From Blastocladiella emersonii ATCC 22665 (Eukaryota; Blastocladiomycota; Blastocladiomycetes; Blastocladiales; Blastocladiaceae): a DNA stretch of 64,000 nt. Position numbers and translations under genes: made by a program. Position 1 is the stretch's first letter. Each line of letters begins with the position of its first letter. The notes below the pieces were generated by a model. That model searched no databases and was not told the DNA's origin. It worked only from the letters and a program-made list of their open reading frames with translations. The DNA lies in the NCBI GenBank assembly GCA_025594325.1, contig JANHCV010000002.1, positions 930,001-994,000 of the forward strand, read 5' to 3'. Of the stretch, positions 9,597 through 19,061 are shown piece by piece.

Positions 9597-10017
9597 ATGT
9601 CCTTCCTCAACCGCATCCTGGGCGGCACCCGCCTCGAGGTCTTCAAGGTACACCGTTGACGGTTGACGGAGGGCGACCCGAGCCGAACCTGACCCTCGCC
9701 GTCCTCCAGTTCGGCTTCTACGTCTTCTCGCCCATCGTCGTCATGTACTTGACGGGCATCCCCGAGTTTGTCGAAAAGGAGGTGAACCCGCTGCGCGTCA
9801 AGCTGTTCCGTCTCAACGACGAGACCTACGTACGTCTCTATTCGGCCACTCCGATCTCGCCATGTGTAGCTCACGACTGCGCCGACTGTAGCACCCGCCC
9901 GCCAACTCGGAGGAGATTGGCGAGTACATGCAGCTGCTGCGCACGCGCAAGGAGCGCCTGACCGCGTCGAACGCCGCCGCTGCGGCAGCCGAGGGCGCCG
10001 AGCCCAAGGCCGCGTAA
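9597..10017 (+). CDS. Cytochrome c oxidase assembly factor PET100
   Basis: Exons 9597-9647, 9710-9829 and 9892-10017 encode 98 residues, normal for the family. PET100 is a small inner-membrane mitochondrial chaperone needed to assemble cytochrome c oxidase. Family features: a short basic N-terminus (LGGTRLEVFKFGFY), a single membrane segment (VFSPIVVMYLTG), then PEFVEKEV and a charged matrix or intermembrane tail (EEIGEYMQLLRTRKERL). The join VFK/FGFY across intron 1 restores the conserved N-terminal motif. A short Ala-rich tail is added. The neighbour upstream is also mitochondrial, but the two need not be co-regulated. It converges on the receptor gene, with 104 bp between stops. Confidence 0.85.
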
Positions 10018-10121
10018 GGACATGCTCCCTGCGCCGAGTACCTCACCATTGTATACAGATCCCTCGTTCCTAGTTCGCTACGGTATGATGTATCATGCAA
10101 GGGCGCCACCCGCGCCCCGCG

Positions 10122-13100
10122 CTAGTTGCCGCCAGCATGCGACCTCGAACTGCGCCGCGTCGACACGGGCACGTCCTCGTCCGGCCTTGCCCCGCCGTTC
10201 CCGCTGATCTCGTTCACGTCGTCGTGCACCGAGCGCACCTGGAGCGACGCGCCGAGCGAGCGCATGCTCAGCGGGCTGCTCAGCGGCGGCGAGCCGAACC
10301 CGAGCCCCGTTGGCGAGATCTCGGGCCCGGGGAGCCGCACTGACAGCGAGAGCCGCGGCGCCGCGCCGTGCACCGGCCGTCCGGCGCCCGACGCGCGGCG
10401 GTCGGTGAGCGATCCGAGCTCGCTGACGGGCAGGTCGGTCGGCGGGAGCAGGCTCGTGAACATGGCGGCCCACCGGTCGTACTCGGCCGTGGTCGGGAAC
10501 TGGATCAGCCAGTACCGCGGCGCGCGGATCGCGTTGACGCGGATGCACTTGTCGAACCCAGGGACGACCGTCGCGGCCAGGGTGGGCGTCAGCGGCAGGA
10601 TCACGTCGCCGTCGTGCGCGGCGCGGCTGTTCGGGTGCATGGTCAGGATCCCCTGGACCGTGCACAGCGCGACGCGGTGCATCTTCCACGTCGTCAGCAG
10701 CGTGTCGCCGCGCTTGACGGGGAAGGTGCCGACGAGGTGGTGCCGCTGGCGGTTCGACGACTTGTTCTGCTCGAGCGTGGACCATTGCGACGACGCGGTC
10801 GTGAGGATCGTGTGCGGCTCGAACTGCGTCGACCGGCCCGCGACGCTCGGCGACTTGTTGTCGGCGAGCCGGATCATGAGCGCGATGCGCCCGACCAGCG
10901 CGTAGAAGGTGAACACGACGCCGTACACGAGCAGCACGAGCGTGATCCACATGGCCTGCATCTTCTGGGTCCCGAAATCGAACAGGTTGAACGGGATCAG
11001 CGCCGACGCGAGGATCAGCACGTTCTGCGCGCTGTACAGCAGCCAGATACTCTCGCCGTACGCCGTGTGCACCTTGCGCGTGCGGTACGCGAGGAACACG
11101 AGGAGCAGCAGCAGCGAACCCATGAAGAACACGAGCACGCCCATCATCGAGTAGTGCCACACGGGCGGCCCGCGCGAGAAGCACCGGTACGTGTAGTGCG
11201 TGATGCTGTCGATGCGCTCCGCCTGCAGCGGCCACACCCCGAACCACACGCTGAGAATCAGCGTCTGCACCGCGAGCGCGCACACCACGCCGCGGAACAG
11301 GTCCTTGTTGGTGATCCGCCGCGTCAGGCCCATGGCCGCGTTGTCGAAGATGCTCCAAATCTACACATGGGCGTCAGGTGAGCGGAAACTGACCACGGCC
11401 GAGGCGGAGCAGCAGGGCCGTACGCGGTACGCCTTGGCCACGGAGCAGGTGAGCACAATGTTGCCGCCCGTCACCATCAGCCAGACCTCGGCCACGCACA
11501 TGCCCGACGTCGGCACGTCGATGAACAGAAACAGGCTGGCCAGCATCAGCACGCAGCCAAAGTTGATGAGCATCAGGAAGCTGAACGTGAGCTGTCGGAC
11601 GAGCGCGAGGTGCCGGTTGACGAAGAGGTAGGCGCCGGCCGCGATGAAGGCGATGATGAGGAGCGCCATGAAAATGCCGAAGGCCATGACGCCCATGTCC
11701 GACCACATCAAGATCAGCGGTACGGGCGTGGGTCGGTCGGCCGGGATCATCGAGGAGCCCGAGAAGAAGCGCGGCTCGTTGAGCATCAGCTGCGAGTGGT
11801 CGGGGAAGATCTGGTACACGGGCGTCGCGACACCGTCGCGGAAGTTGTTGACCTGGAACGTACTGGAAGAAGCGCAATGGTTAGTACCGCGTGAAACCAC
11901 GCTGCAAGGGACGAACGCACCCGAGCCGGTTTCCGTTCGAGTCGATGGCCACCGTGCCCGTGGTCCCCGGGAATGACGAGAAGAAGTCGGCGAGGGTCAC
12001 GTTCGGGTACATGTGCTGCGACGCGTTCGCGTAGCCGACCTTGTCCGCGAGCTACACGCGCAGCTCGAGGGACGTCAGCGTATGACCCACGACGGTCCGA
12101 TCGAGCAAATCGTACCCGGATGAGCCCACGCGCGAGCGCCACGGCACAGTCGTAGTAAAAGTGCGCGTAGGGCGGGATCGACTCGCCGGGATACAGCGCC
12201 GTGTATCTCCCCTCGAACTCGGCGGTCCGCGTGGTGCGCTGCAACCCGGGGAAGATGTACATGAGCCCCTGCGTCGCCTCGGTGAGCTTGGCCGTGGTCG
12301 CCGCGTCGAGCTCGCGCAGGAAGAGATCGACGAGCGACTCGGGCCCGACCCAGGCATAGTCAGGGCCGACGATGCCTTCCTTTCTACGCGACGCGGGGAC
12401 GGTTACTCGACGCGGTGGTGAGGCTGACGATGGTCACGGCACGTACCTCGCCTGGATCAGGAGCGCCGTCCCGCCCTCAGGATTCCCGAGCAGAAGGATG
12501 ACTCGAGCGGCCGTCTGCTTGACGGCGGCGATCTGCGCGCCAAACTGGGTCGTCGTGATGTCGAAAAACTGTTTGGTTGCAATCGTGATGTTGTACGACG
12601 CGGCATTCGCGAAGAACGCCGCCGAGACTAGGCGGGCGAGGATCATCAGCGAAAGAGATGGAGAGTAAGCGGGAGTTCGACGCACTGCTTTGGCCATACG
12701 AGTCTTGCGAGGCAAAGACGGCAACGTAGGACCAGCCCATGTTGCGGATGAAGGCGCCGAGGACGACGCCCTGCTGTGGATCATCCTACGCGTCGAGGAG
12801 GTGAGCCACATCGATGCCGACGGAGCGAGGAAGCGTACGGGAATCGAGCGAAAGAACGTCGGGTAGTTGGCCTTGTCCGAGAGCAGGTCGGACGTGGCGG
12901 ACCCGCTGCACATGAAGGTGCGAAAGCGGCCGCCGATCGCGAGCGCCTGCGGAAACGTGAGCGACGACGTGAGGTCACCGACGATGGCGTGGACGCCGGA
13001 ATCGAGCACGCTCCCGAGCGTGGCCTGCACGGCCCCGACCTGCACGTCGCTCGTGGCCGTGAAGACGAGCGTGAAGTTGAAGCGCGAGTCGAGCGAGTTG

Positions 13101-13473
13101 AGCAGCGTCGGGTCCGCTTCAAATATCTTGAGGGTATTCACGATACCCGTGACCCACGTCCCGAAGCCTACGTGGACGGACTCGGTGAGGTCATGGTCGC
13201 GGCGGCAAGGATCCGAGCCACAGTACTTGTAGAGGTGAACGGTACGTTCACGCCTATCCGGAACACGTCGCGAGCTTCGACGCGGGCTTGGCTCGGAACC
13301 AGTGCAATCACGCAGAGGATGCATGCGGCGAGTGTTTGCACGAGGACGACGATGAAGGGATGACAGCGGCCGCGACTTCGACTTCGCCTCGCGAACGCGT
13401 CGTTCGTCTCCTCGCATGCCCGCGTCACCGGCGAGTTCATCCATGTCAGCAAGAGGAGTGATTGGCGTTGCAT
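10122..13473 (-). CDS. GABA-B-type class C G-protein-coupled receptor
   Basis: Eight exons (13473-13227, 13167-12839, 12785-12686, 12627-12447, 12383-12116, 12051-11921, 11862-11424, 11360-10122) encode 977 residues; all seven joins are in frame. A hydrophobic signal or anchor lies near residues 38-62, with an alternative start at Met12. Residues ~75-435 form a periplasmic-binding-protein (ANF-receptor) fold: IGVNVPFTS, HAIVGDLTSS, FFRSIP, NMGWSYVAVFASQDSYG and GPDYAWVG. A short juxtamembrane segment (DSNGNRLGTFQVNNF, typical of class C) leads to seven membrane helices at about 470-760, including LVRQLTFSFLMLINFGC and AKAYRIWSIF. The ~215-residue cytoplasmic tail ends Ser/Arg-rich. The ligand cannot be told. 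Receptors of this class occur in early-diverging fungi, slime moulds and animals. Confidence 0.9.
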
Positions 13474-13900
13474 GGCAGGAGGTGTGACGTTGCATCCGGT
13501 CTTGCGCCAAGAGTGGTCATGGTACATGCTCGGGATTGCTCCGCGGACCGGTTCTCGCAGGCACAGACACCGTCCGTTGGGTTCGCTCACCGCACCGTGC
13601 GCGAGCCGGTGGGTCTCCCGCGCGCTGGAATAACAGTGGTCAACACTTCTCGCACCGGTTCCCCGCCGAGTGGCGGTGGCAGAGCGTGGCGCGACGCGTC
13701 TCGCACCTGCGCCTCGCGCTCGCGTCTCGCGTCTTTCATCATCACGTGTTTTGAGTAACGCGCTTTCACCCTCTCTCCTGCGGCTCACCATGGTCTTCTC
13801 CTCAACCGCACGGCTTTTGAGTGTTCCTCACAAGTCGGAGCGATTCAAGGAAAAAAACGAGAGTATTATTGCCAGCGAGGAAGGCAACAAGTGCCTCTGC
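13474..13900. other. Intergenic, receptor promoter side
   Basis: Between the receptor start and the stop of the next minus-strand gene. There is no supported gene; frames here are unspliced upstream extensions of the receptor's first exon. An A-rich run near 13850 (GGAAAAAAACGA) lies on the 3' side of the neighbouring gene. Confidence 0.4.
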
Positions 13901-14519
13901 TTAGTCAGAGGTCACCTGTGCTGGTGCTGCGGTATGCAGCTCAATGTTGAATGAGCCTGGACAGGGCAGCAAGTGAGTTGTCGAGGAAGCTCCGTCAACC
14001 GCACATCTACGTACCAGCAACCGTGTACTGGTCGGCGTAGCCGGCCAGGAGCTCGAGCGTGAAGGAAGCGGGGATCGAGCCGCGCGGGTTGTACTGCACC
14101 TTGAGCTTGACGGTCCAGTGGTTGCATAACGTCGCCGAGTCCCAGCAGCGGATGAAGCTGGCCTCGAGCGCGCCGTGTTGGCTGTCCTTGCAGCGGCGGA
14201 GCAGGCAGAGCTGGAGGAAGGTCGGGAACTCGTGGTCGAAGGGCAGCGCGAGGACGAGGTCGACTTGGTGCGTGAAGGTCGGCGTCACCTTGGCACGAGC
14301 GCGTAGCGCCGTTCGCATGAACGACAGCTTGCGCTTCGCCGCCAGCTCGACGCCCGAGAAGGCCACGCCGTCGCCGTCGCCGTCGCCGGCACTGAACGGC
14401 GCACGCGAACCCCACAGACGCCACGAGCGGTCCTTGAGGGCGACGGCGTGCGGTGGGAGCTCACCGAACTCGAGCGTCACGCCGTCAACGTGGTCGATCT
14501 TGTGGAAGCGAGGCTGCAT
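13901..14519 (-). CDS. Unknown beta-rich domain protein, cluster 1 member 1
   Basis: Exons 14519-14015 and 13956-13901 encode 186 residues. No signal peptide or membrane helix. The shared domain is at about residues 80-178: THQVDLVLALP, KDSQ, HWTVKLKVQYN, ASFTLELLAG, then a phase-1 intron directly before SFNIELHTA. The same order of strands and the same intron occur in the next two genes and in the two large genes at 53.5-57.7 kb. The N-terminus (LPPHAVALKDRSWRLWG) is not shared with the other four. Function unknown; the strand pattern suggests a beta-sandwich, possibly a binding module. I considered a CBM21-type carbohydrate module but saw no defining residues. Confidence 0.72.
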
Positions 14520-14950
14520 CGTGTTGGCAGTTCGGTGGCGCGCGTCAAAGACTGCGACGAAGACGAGAAGAGGTGCGGGCGACCGAGTCGAAAGATGACA
14601 CGGCGAGGAGAACACTGTGCGAGAGCGAGGATCGACGGCGCGGGAAACCTCTCACTTTGACAGCAGCTGCCCACTCTGCCAACCCTCGCGCCTCGTTTGC
14701 ACGCACTTTGCCCGAAAGGGCGACGAGCGGAAATTGCGGCCACGCGGGCCACCCGCACACTCGTGGCGGCGCTCGCCGTGGCACGCGTGATCGCATCACT
14801 GATCTGCTGATTCCTCGCGATTCAACTCAACTAGAACGAGCGACACAAGAAAGCTTCACAAAAAGTTTACATATTTACTGACTCCATCACGAACGGATAC
14901 CAATGTTGGCGCCTCTAGCAAGGAAAGCCGCTGCCACGCGTGACTTATAG
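14520..14950. other. Intergenic, nothing recognised
   Basis: Between two minus-strand genes of the same family. The side next to 14951 is AT-rich (AAAAGTTTACATATTTACTG near 14858) and is probably the 3' end of the upstream gene. No gene seen. Confidence 0.4.
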
Positions 14951-15672
14951 TCAGTCAGCGCGGGCGTGCGAGCCTCCTGCTTGGTTCTGGGTCTCTTGGG
15001 CGGCCGCCTCTTTGGCGAGCTGCGCAATGTACCGGCGAATGGTACGAGCAGTGAGCGCCTCGAAGCGTAGCTCGGCTACAAGTCGTGTTAAGCACCAGTC
15101 AGTGGCAGTGGCGAGTGAGAGACAGCCGTGGAACAGTAAGCACACGTACTGCCAGCCCCGCCACATATGGCGACGAGGACAAACTCGGTGGCGGCCCCTT
15201 GGGCCGCTTGGAAGACACCCTCGAGGGTGAAGGACCACTGGGGGCTGGCCGGCGGCCCAAGGTTCTGCACGTCGCGGATCCGCCAGTACGACGAGAGCTT
15301 GGGCGAGCCGTTGGCGACATACACAATGCCGTCCATGTTGTAGCCCGGCGGCGCCTCGACCGTCAGCACGACCTCGTGGGCCACCTTGACCTCGGAGCCG
15401 CTGAAGAGAGCGTGCCCGTTCTTGAGCTCGCGCGCCTTGAAGGAGTGGTCGGGCCGCTTCTCGGCCAGTCGGTTGCCAGCCGGGACGCCAGAGGACGCGC
15501 CATTGAGCGTCCAGCCACGAAGAGATGAAGGATGGAGGCGCTGGAAAGGAACCCCACCAAAAATGAAGCTGGCGGGAGCCTGCTGCACGTTTGAAGAGTT
15601 GAACCAGGGCGAGGTTGCACAGAGCGCCGTAGTGGCCGGGTCCACGATCGCTGACGCGGTGCCAGAGTTCAT
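14951..15672 (-). CDS. Unknown beta-rich domain protein, cluster 1 member 2
   Basis: Exons 15672-15150 and 15075-14951 encode 215 residues. The ATG at 15672 is the first in frame; the frame runs further up only from a TTG. The shared domain is at about residues 100-200: KVAHEVVLTVEAP, a VYVANG strand, QWSFTLEGVFQ and EFVLVAICGG, then the family's phase-1 intron directly before TELRFEALTAR. The N-terminal half is Ser/Ala/Pro-rich without a signal peptide. The C-terminus is basic then Gln-rich. Paralog of the genes on either side, but strongly diverged, so the cluster is old. Function unknown. Confidence 0.68.
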
Positions 15673-15955
15673 GGTCGAGTACGAGCGTAGCACTTTTCGG
15701 GTGAGGGTGTCCAACTAGTTGCGTCGAGGTGCGGAGCAGCGGGCGGGGAGAGCGAGGATCGGAGGGGCGAGCGAGGCGCTTTTGTAGGCGAAGAGTCCGC
15801 CGAGCACAACGTGGCCGCACGTGGTGGCTGAGCGCGTGAAGTTTCAAGTCGCCCTCACCTCACCAACGCCGAAGCGTACGAAGACCGACTCATGAATAGA
15901 AAGCGTCATTACTGTTCTTAGGTTTCGAGAGCCGTCTGCTTAGCAGCACGTTCTC

Positions 15956-16535
15956 TCAGGTGAAAGCTGGCGATGCCGGCTTGGTGTTGGTCTTGTTCTT
16001 GCGCGGGCGGCGCTTGCGCTCGCTGTAGAGCTTGAACTCGAGCTTGTCCGAGCCTAGACGGTGGCAGTAAGTCCATGATCAACACCTAATGCGAGCGAGA
16101 GATGCGTGCTGATGATAGTGTTGTTACATTCGCACATTCTGACCTCGATGCCGAACTTCGCGGGCGTCGTGGTGCGGCGGCAGTAGTAGCGGACCGAGAA
16201 GTCGATGTACCACGTCCACAACCCATCGAACGCAAGACAGGTCGGCTCGGCGACGAGCTCGGCTGTCCATGTACCCGGCCTCGTGTCACAGAGCGGCGTG
16301 ATGGTTGGTTGCCTTGATCCAGACGAGCCGCTCGAGCTCGCCCTGGCGCGAAGGCAGCAGTGGCGTCGGAACGAGGGTTATTTAAGTCGGCCGTGTACTC
16401 GATGGGCAGCGCCTTCTCGCCCGCGCCCTTTGCGCGCTTAGCCGCGGCCTTGACGGCGTTGCGGTCGACAAAGTCGCCGGCGAACCCGCGCGTATGGTCC
16501 GTGTCCAGCAGCGGACGCTGCTCGTCGGAATCGTC
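15956..16535 (-). CDS. Unknown beta-rich domain protein, cluster 1 member 3 (5' end unresolved)
   Basis: Exons 16535-16399, 16342-16128 and 16053-15956 join in frame and end in a basic tail (SERKRRPRKNK). The 56-nt intron 16398-16343 has a GTACAC donor and CCAG acceptor; without it the gene looks frameshifted. Shared domain features: a TWTAELV strand, LWTWYIDFSVRYY and KFGIEVRM, then a phase-1 intron directly before SDKLEFKLYSE. Upstream of 16535 the frame closes at once. A further intron and a short first exon must exist (an ATG at about 16649 or 16693 is possible), or the 5' end is damaged. The reading frame DEQRPLLDTDHTRGF has strong coding-type third positions. The window between here and CCT7 is only ~260 bp. 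Confidence 0.55.
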
Positions 16536-16798
16536 CTTGTTGTTGATGCAGCGGCATGATCAAACTCGGAGATGGCGAACCAGTTGGTCGGAGAGCGTGG
16601 ACGAGGTCGCGCGATGGCAGCATCCATGAAGCGGTGCTTGGCTCAGCCAACAACTCCCCTCCCGCAGCCAACGAACGGTAAGTTTACGAACATTGATATA
16701 GGTAACAGTGAAGAACAGAGACGCGAGCCAAAACTTGACAAGTACAGCAACAATGACAAAAAAGTGACTCCAGCGAGCGCGACGCACACCACCGCCGC

Positions 16799-18738
16799 TT
16801 AGCGGCGACCGCCACGGCCACGGCCGCGACCGCGCATCGCCTGTCCGGGGTTCGGCTGCTGCGACTGCGGGTTCTTGACCGTCTCGTCGATGGAGAGGAT
16901 GAGGCAGGCGGCCTCGGTAGCGGCGGAGAGGGCGTTGATCTTGACGACGGCGGGCTCCCACACGAACTTGGCGAGGTTGTCGGCGATCGACTCCTCGGCG
17001 ACGTCGACGCCATACCAGGTACCCTTGGGGTCCATGGCGTGCTTCTGGCGCAGCTTGTTGAGGATGTCGGTAGCGTCGAACCCGGCGTTGTCGCACAGCG
17101 TGCGCGGGATCACCTCGAGCGCCTTGGCAAACTGCTGCACAATGATCTGCTGCTTGCCCTCGATCTTGCGCGCCTCCTCGCGCAGGTACTTGGACAGCTC
17201 CATCTCGATGGCGCCGCCGCCGGCGACCACCTCCTTGTTCTTGATGGCGCGGCGCACGATCATGATGGCGTCGTGCAGCGACCGCTCGACCTCGGCAATG
17301 AACTGCTCGGCGCCGCCGCGCAGGATGAGGGTGCACGTCTTGGCCGAGGTGCAGCCCGTGAACAGGTTGAAGCGCTCGCCGCCGATCTGGCGCTCGTTGA
17401 AGGCGGCGCACCGGCCGAGGTGGTGCGGCTTGAGGTCGTTGACCGACGACTGGACCGACGCGCCCGTGGCCTTGCACACGCGGAGGAGGTCGTCGGCGGG
17501 GACGCGGCCGGCGCAGAAGATGTCGCGGTCGGCAAAGTACTGGGTGGCGAGGTCGCCGATGGGGAGCTTGGACAGGATGACCTTGGCGCCCGTGGCGACG
17601 ATCTTCTCGAGCTTTTCGTAGATGATGGACCACTCGGCATCGACGATGCGCTGGTACTCGTCCACGGCCTCGACGCGGACCTCGGCGTTGTCGCGCTCGG
17701 CCTTGAGCTCGAGCTCGACGTTGAGGGCGAGGATGGCGGGGTTCTCGAACGACTTGGGCTGCTGCTCGAAGCCGGCGTACGAGAAGGTCTTCTTGAAGGC
17801 GACGCCGTCGACGAGGAACGAGTCCTGGATGCCGCCGCCCTGGATGCGCTTCATGCCGATGAGCGACTCGTTGAGGGCGTCGTCGGCGTCGAGGCGCAGC
17901 ACGGCGTCGACGACCATGGCGGAGAAGAACCCCTTGTGCGAGTGGATGATCTTGGACGACATGGCGGTGCCGGCGCACTTGAGGAGCAGCGAGCGCATGT
18001 CCTCCTCCTTGCTGGGCCCGCCGTTCTCGAGCGAGACGGCGAGGCGGCGCACGTGGGCGACGGCGAGCACCGAGGCGCGGCGCAGGCCCTTGACGATGAC
18101 CTGCGGGTTGACGCCCTCCTCGATGAGCGACTTGATCGACTTGAGGATCTCGCCGGCGAGCAGCACGACGGACGTGGTGCCGTCGCCGACCTCGGCGTCC
18201 TGGGCGCGCGCAATGTCGACGAGGACCTTGGCGGCGGGGTGGACAATGTCGAGCAGCTTCATGATGGTGGCGCCGTCGTTGGAGATGGTCACGTTGCCGC
18301 GGCCGTCGACCATGAGCTTGTCCATGCCGCGCGGGCCGAGCGTCGAGCGCACCATGTCGACGACGGCGACGACCGCCGTGATGTTACTCAGGACCTGGCC
18401 CTTGCCCTGCGAGGTGTCGGTGCCTTCCTTGAGCAGAATCACCTGCGGGGTCTGGAGAGGGGGTAGGAGCGGCGTGTCAGTTCGTTCAAGGAAGAGGGGG
18501 TGAGAACCGAGGGCCGAGGCAGGGCTGCCGCGACGACAGATTCTCTTGATCCCGCGTCGCGACGAGCGGGTCGCCAAAGATCAAAGACGCGTGTAGGACG
18601 ACAGCGAGGCGATCCACGAGCGCGGGAGGACCTCCAAGACGCGAGAACCCCTCGCGGAACGTTGCCCGCGTCGCGCAGCCCTGTCCTGCGCCCTCGGTGG
18701 CGGATGGGGGCCGCACGCACCATCATGGAGGGCATCAT
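16799..18738 (-). CDS. Chaperonin TRiC/CCT subunit eta (CCT7)
   Basis: Exons 18738-18721 and 18451-16799 encode 556 residues. CCT7 is one of eight subunits of the cytosolic ATP-dependent chaperonin that folds actin, tubulin and WD40 proteins. The 18-nt first exon (MMPSMM) joins [17 protein letters not shown], matching the eta N-terminus (human starts [14 protein letters not shown]). Group II chaperonin motifs follow: [37 protein letters not shown] for ATP binding and catalysis, and [14 protein letters not shown] near the C-terminal equatorial domain. The C-terminal [10 protein letters not shown] run is typical of eta. The 269-nt first intron is among the longest in the window. Confidence 0.95.
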
Positions 18739-19061
18739 CTTGGGCAAATGGGTTGTTGATACGTTGCAGGAGGTGTGACGCCCCGGTGCCGGATTTGGGC
18801 TGGGAGGGGGAGAGGGGCGGGCGGCAGAGGAGGGCGGCGCGCTGGCGGAGGGTCGCGGCGCACACACGCCCGGGCGCACGCGGGGAACGCGGTCCCACGC
18901 CCCCTTCCGCGATCAGAGCAGAAGGATTGACGCGTCAGGTGGAATGCACGTGACCCGCCCTGTCTCGCAGACGCGTCTCCGCCTCGCGCCTCTTTGTCTT
19001 CACGCGTCAAATCAGGTACATGTGCAAAGAGTGCTATTCATACATGGAAACCAACCCGCCA
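18739..19061. other. CCT7 promoter region
   Basis: 323 bp between the CCT7 start and the stop of the next minus-strand gene. There is no gene. It should contain the CCT7 promoter; no TATA box was seen. Confidence 0.4.

Noticed and set aside
13901-16535. CBM21 (starch-binding) modules for the three clustered genes.
   Set aside because: Size and beta content fit, but I could not find the conserved aromatic and asparagine positions; left as unknown.
15956-16535. Frameshifted pseudogene call for the third cluster-1 gene.
   Set aside because: A 56-nt intron with GTACAC donor and CCAG acceptor restores one continuous frame; only the 5' end stays open.
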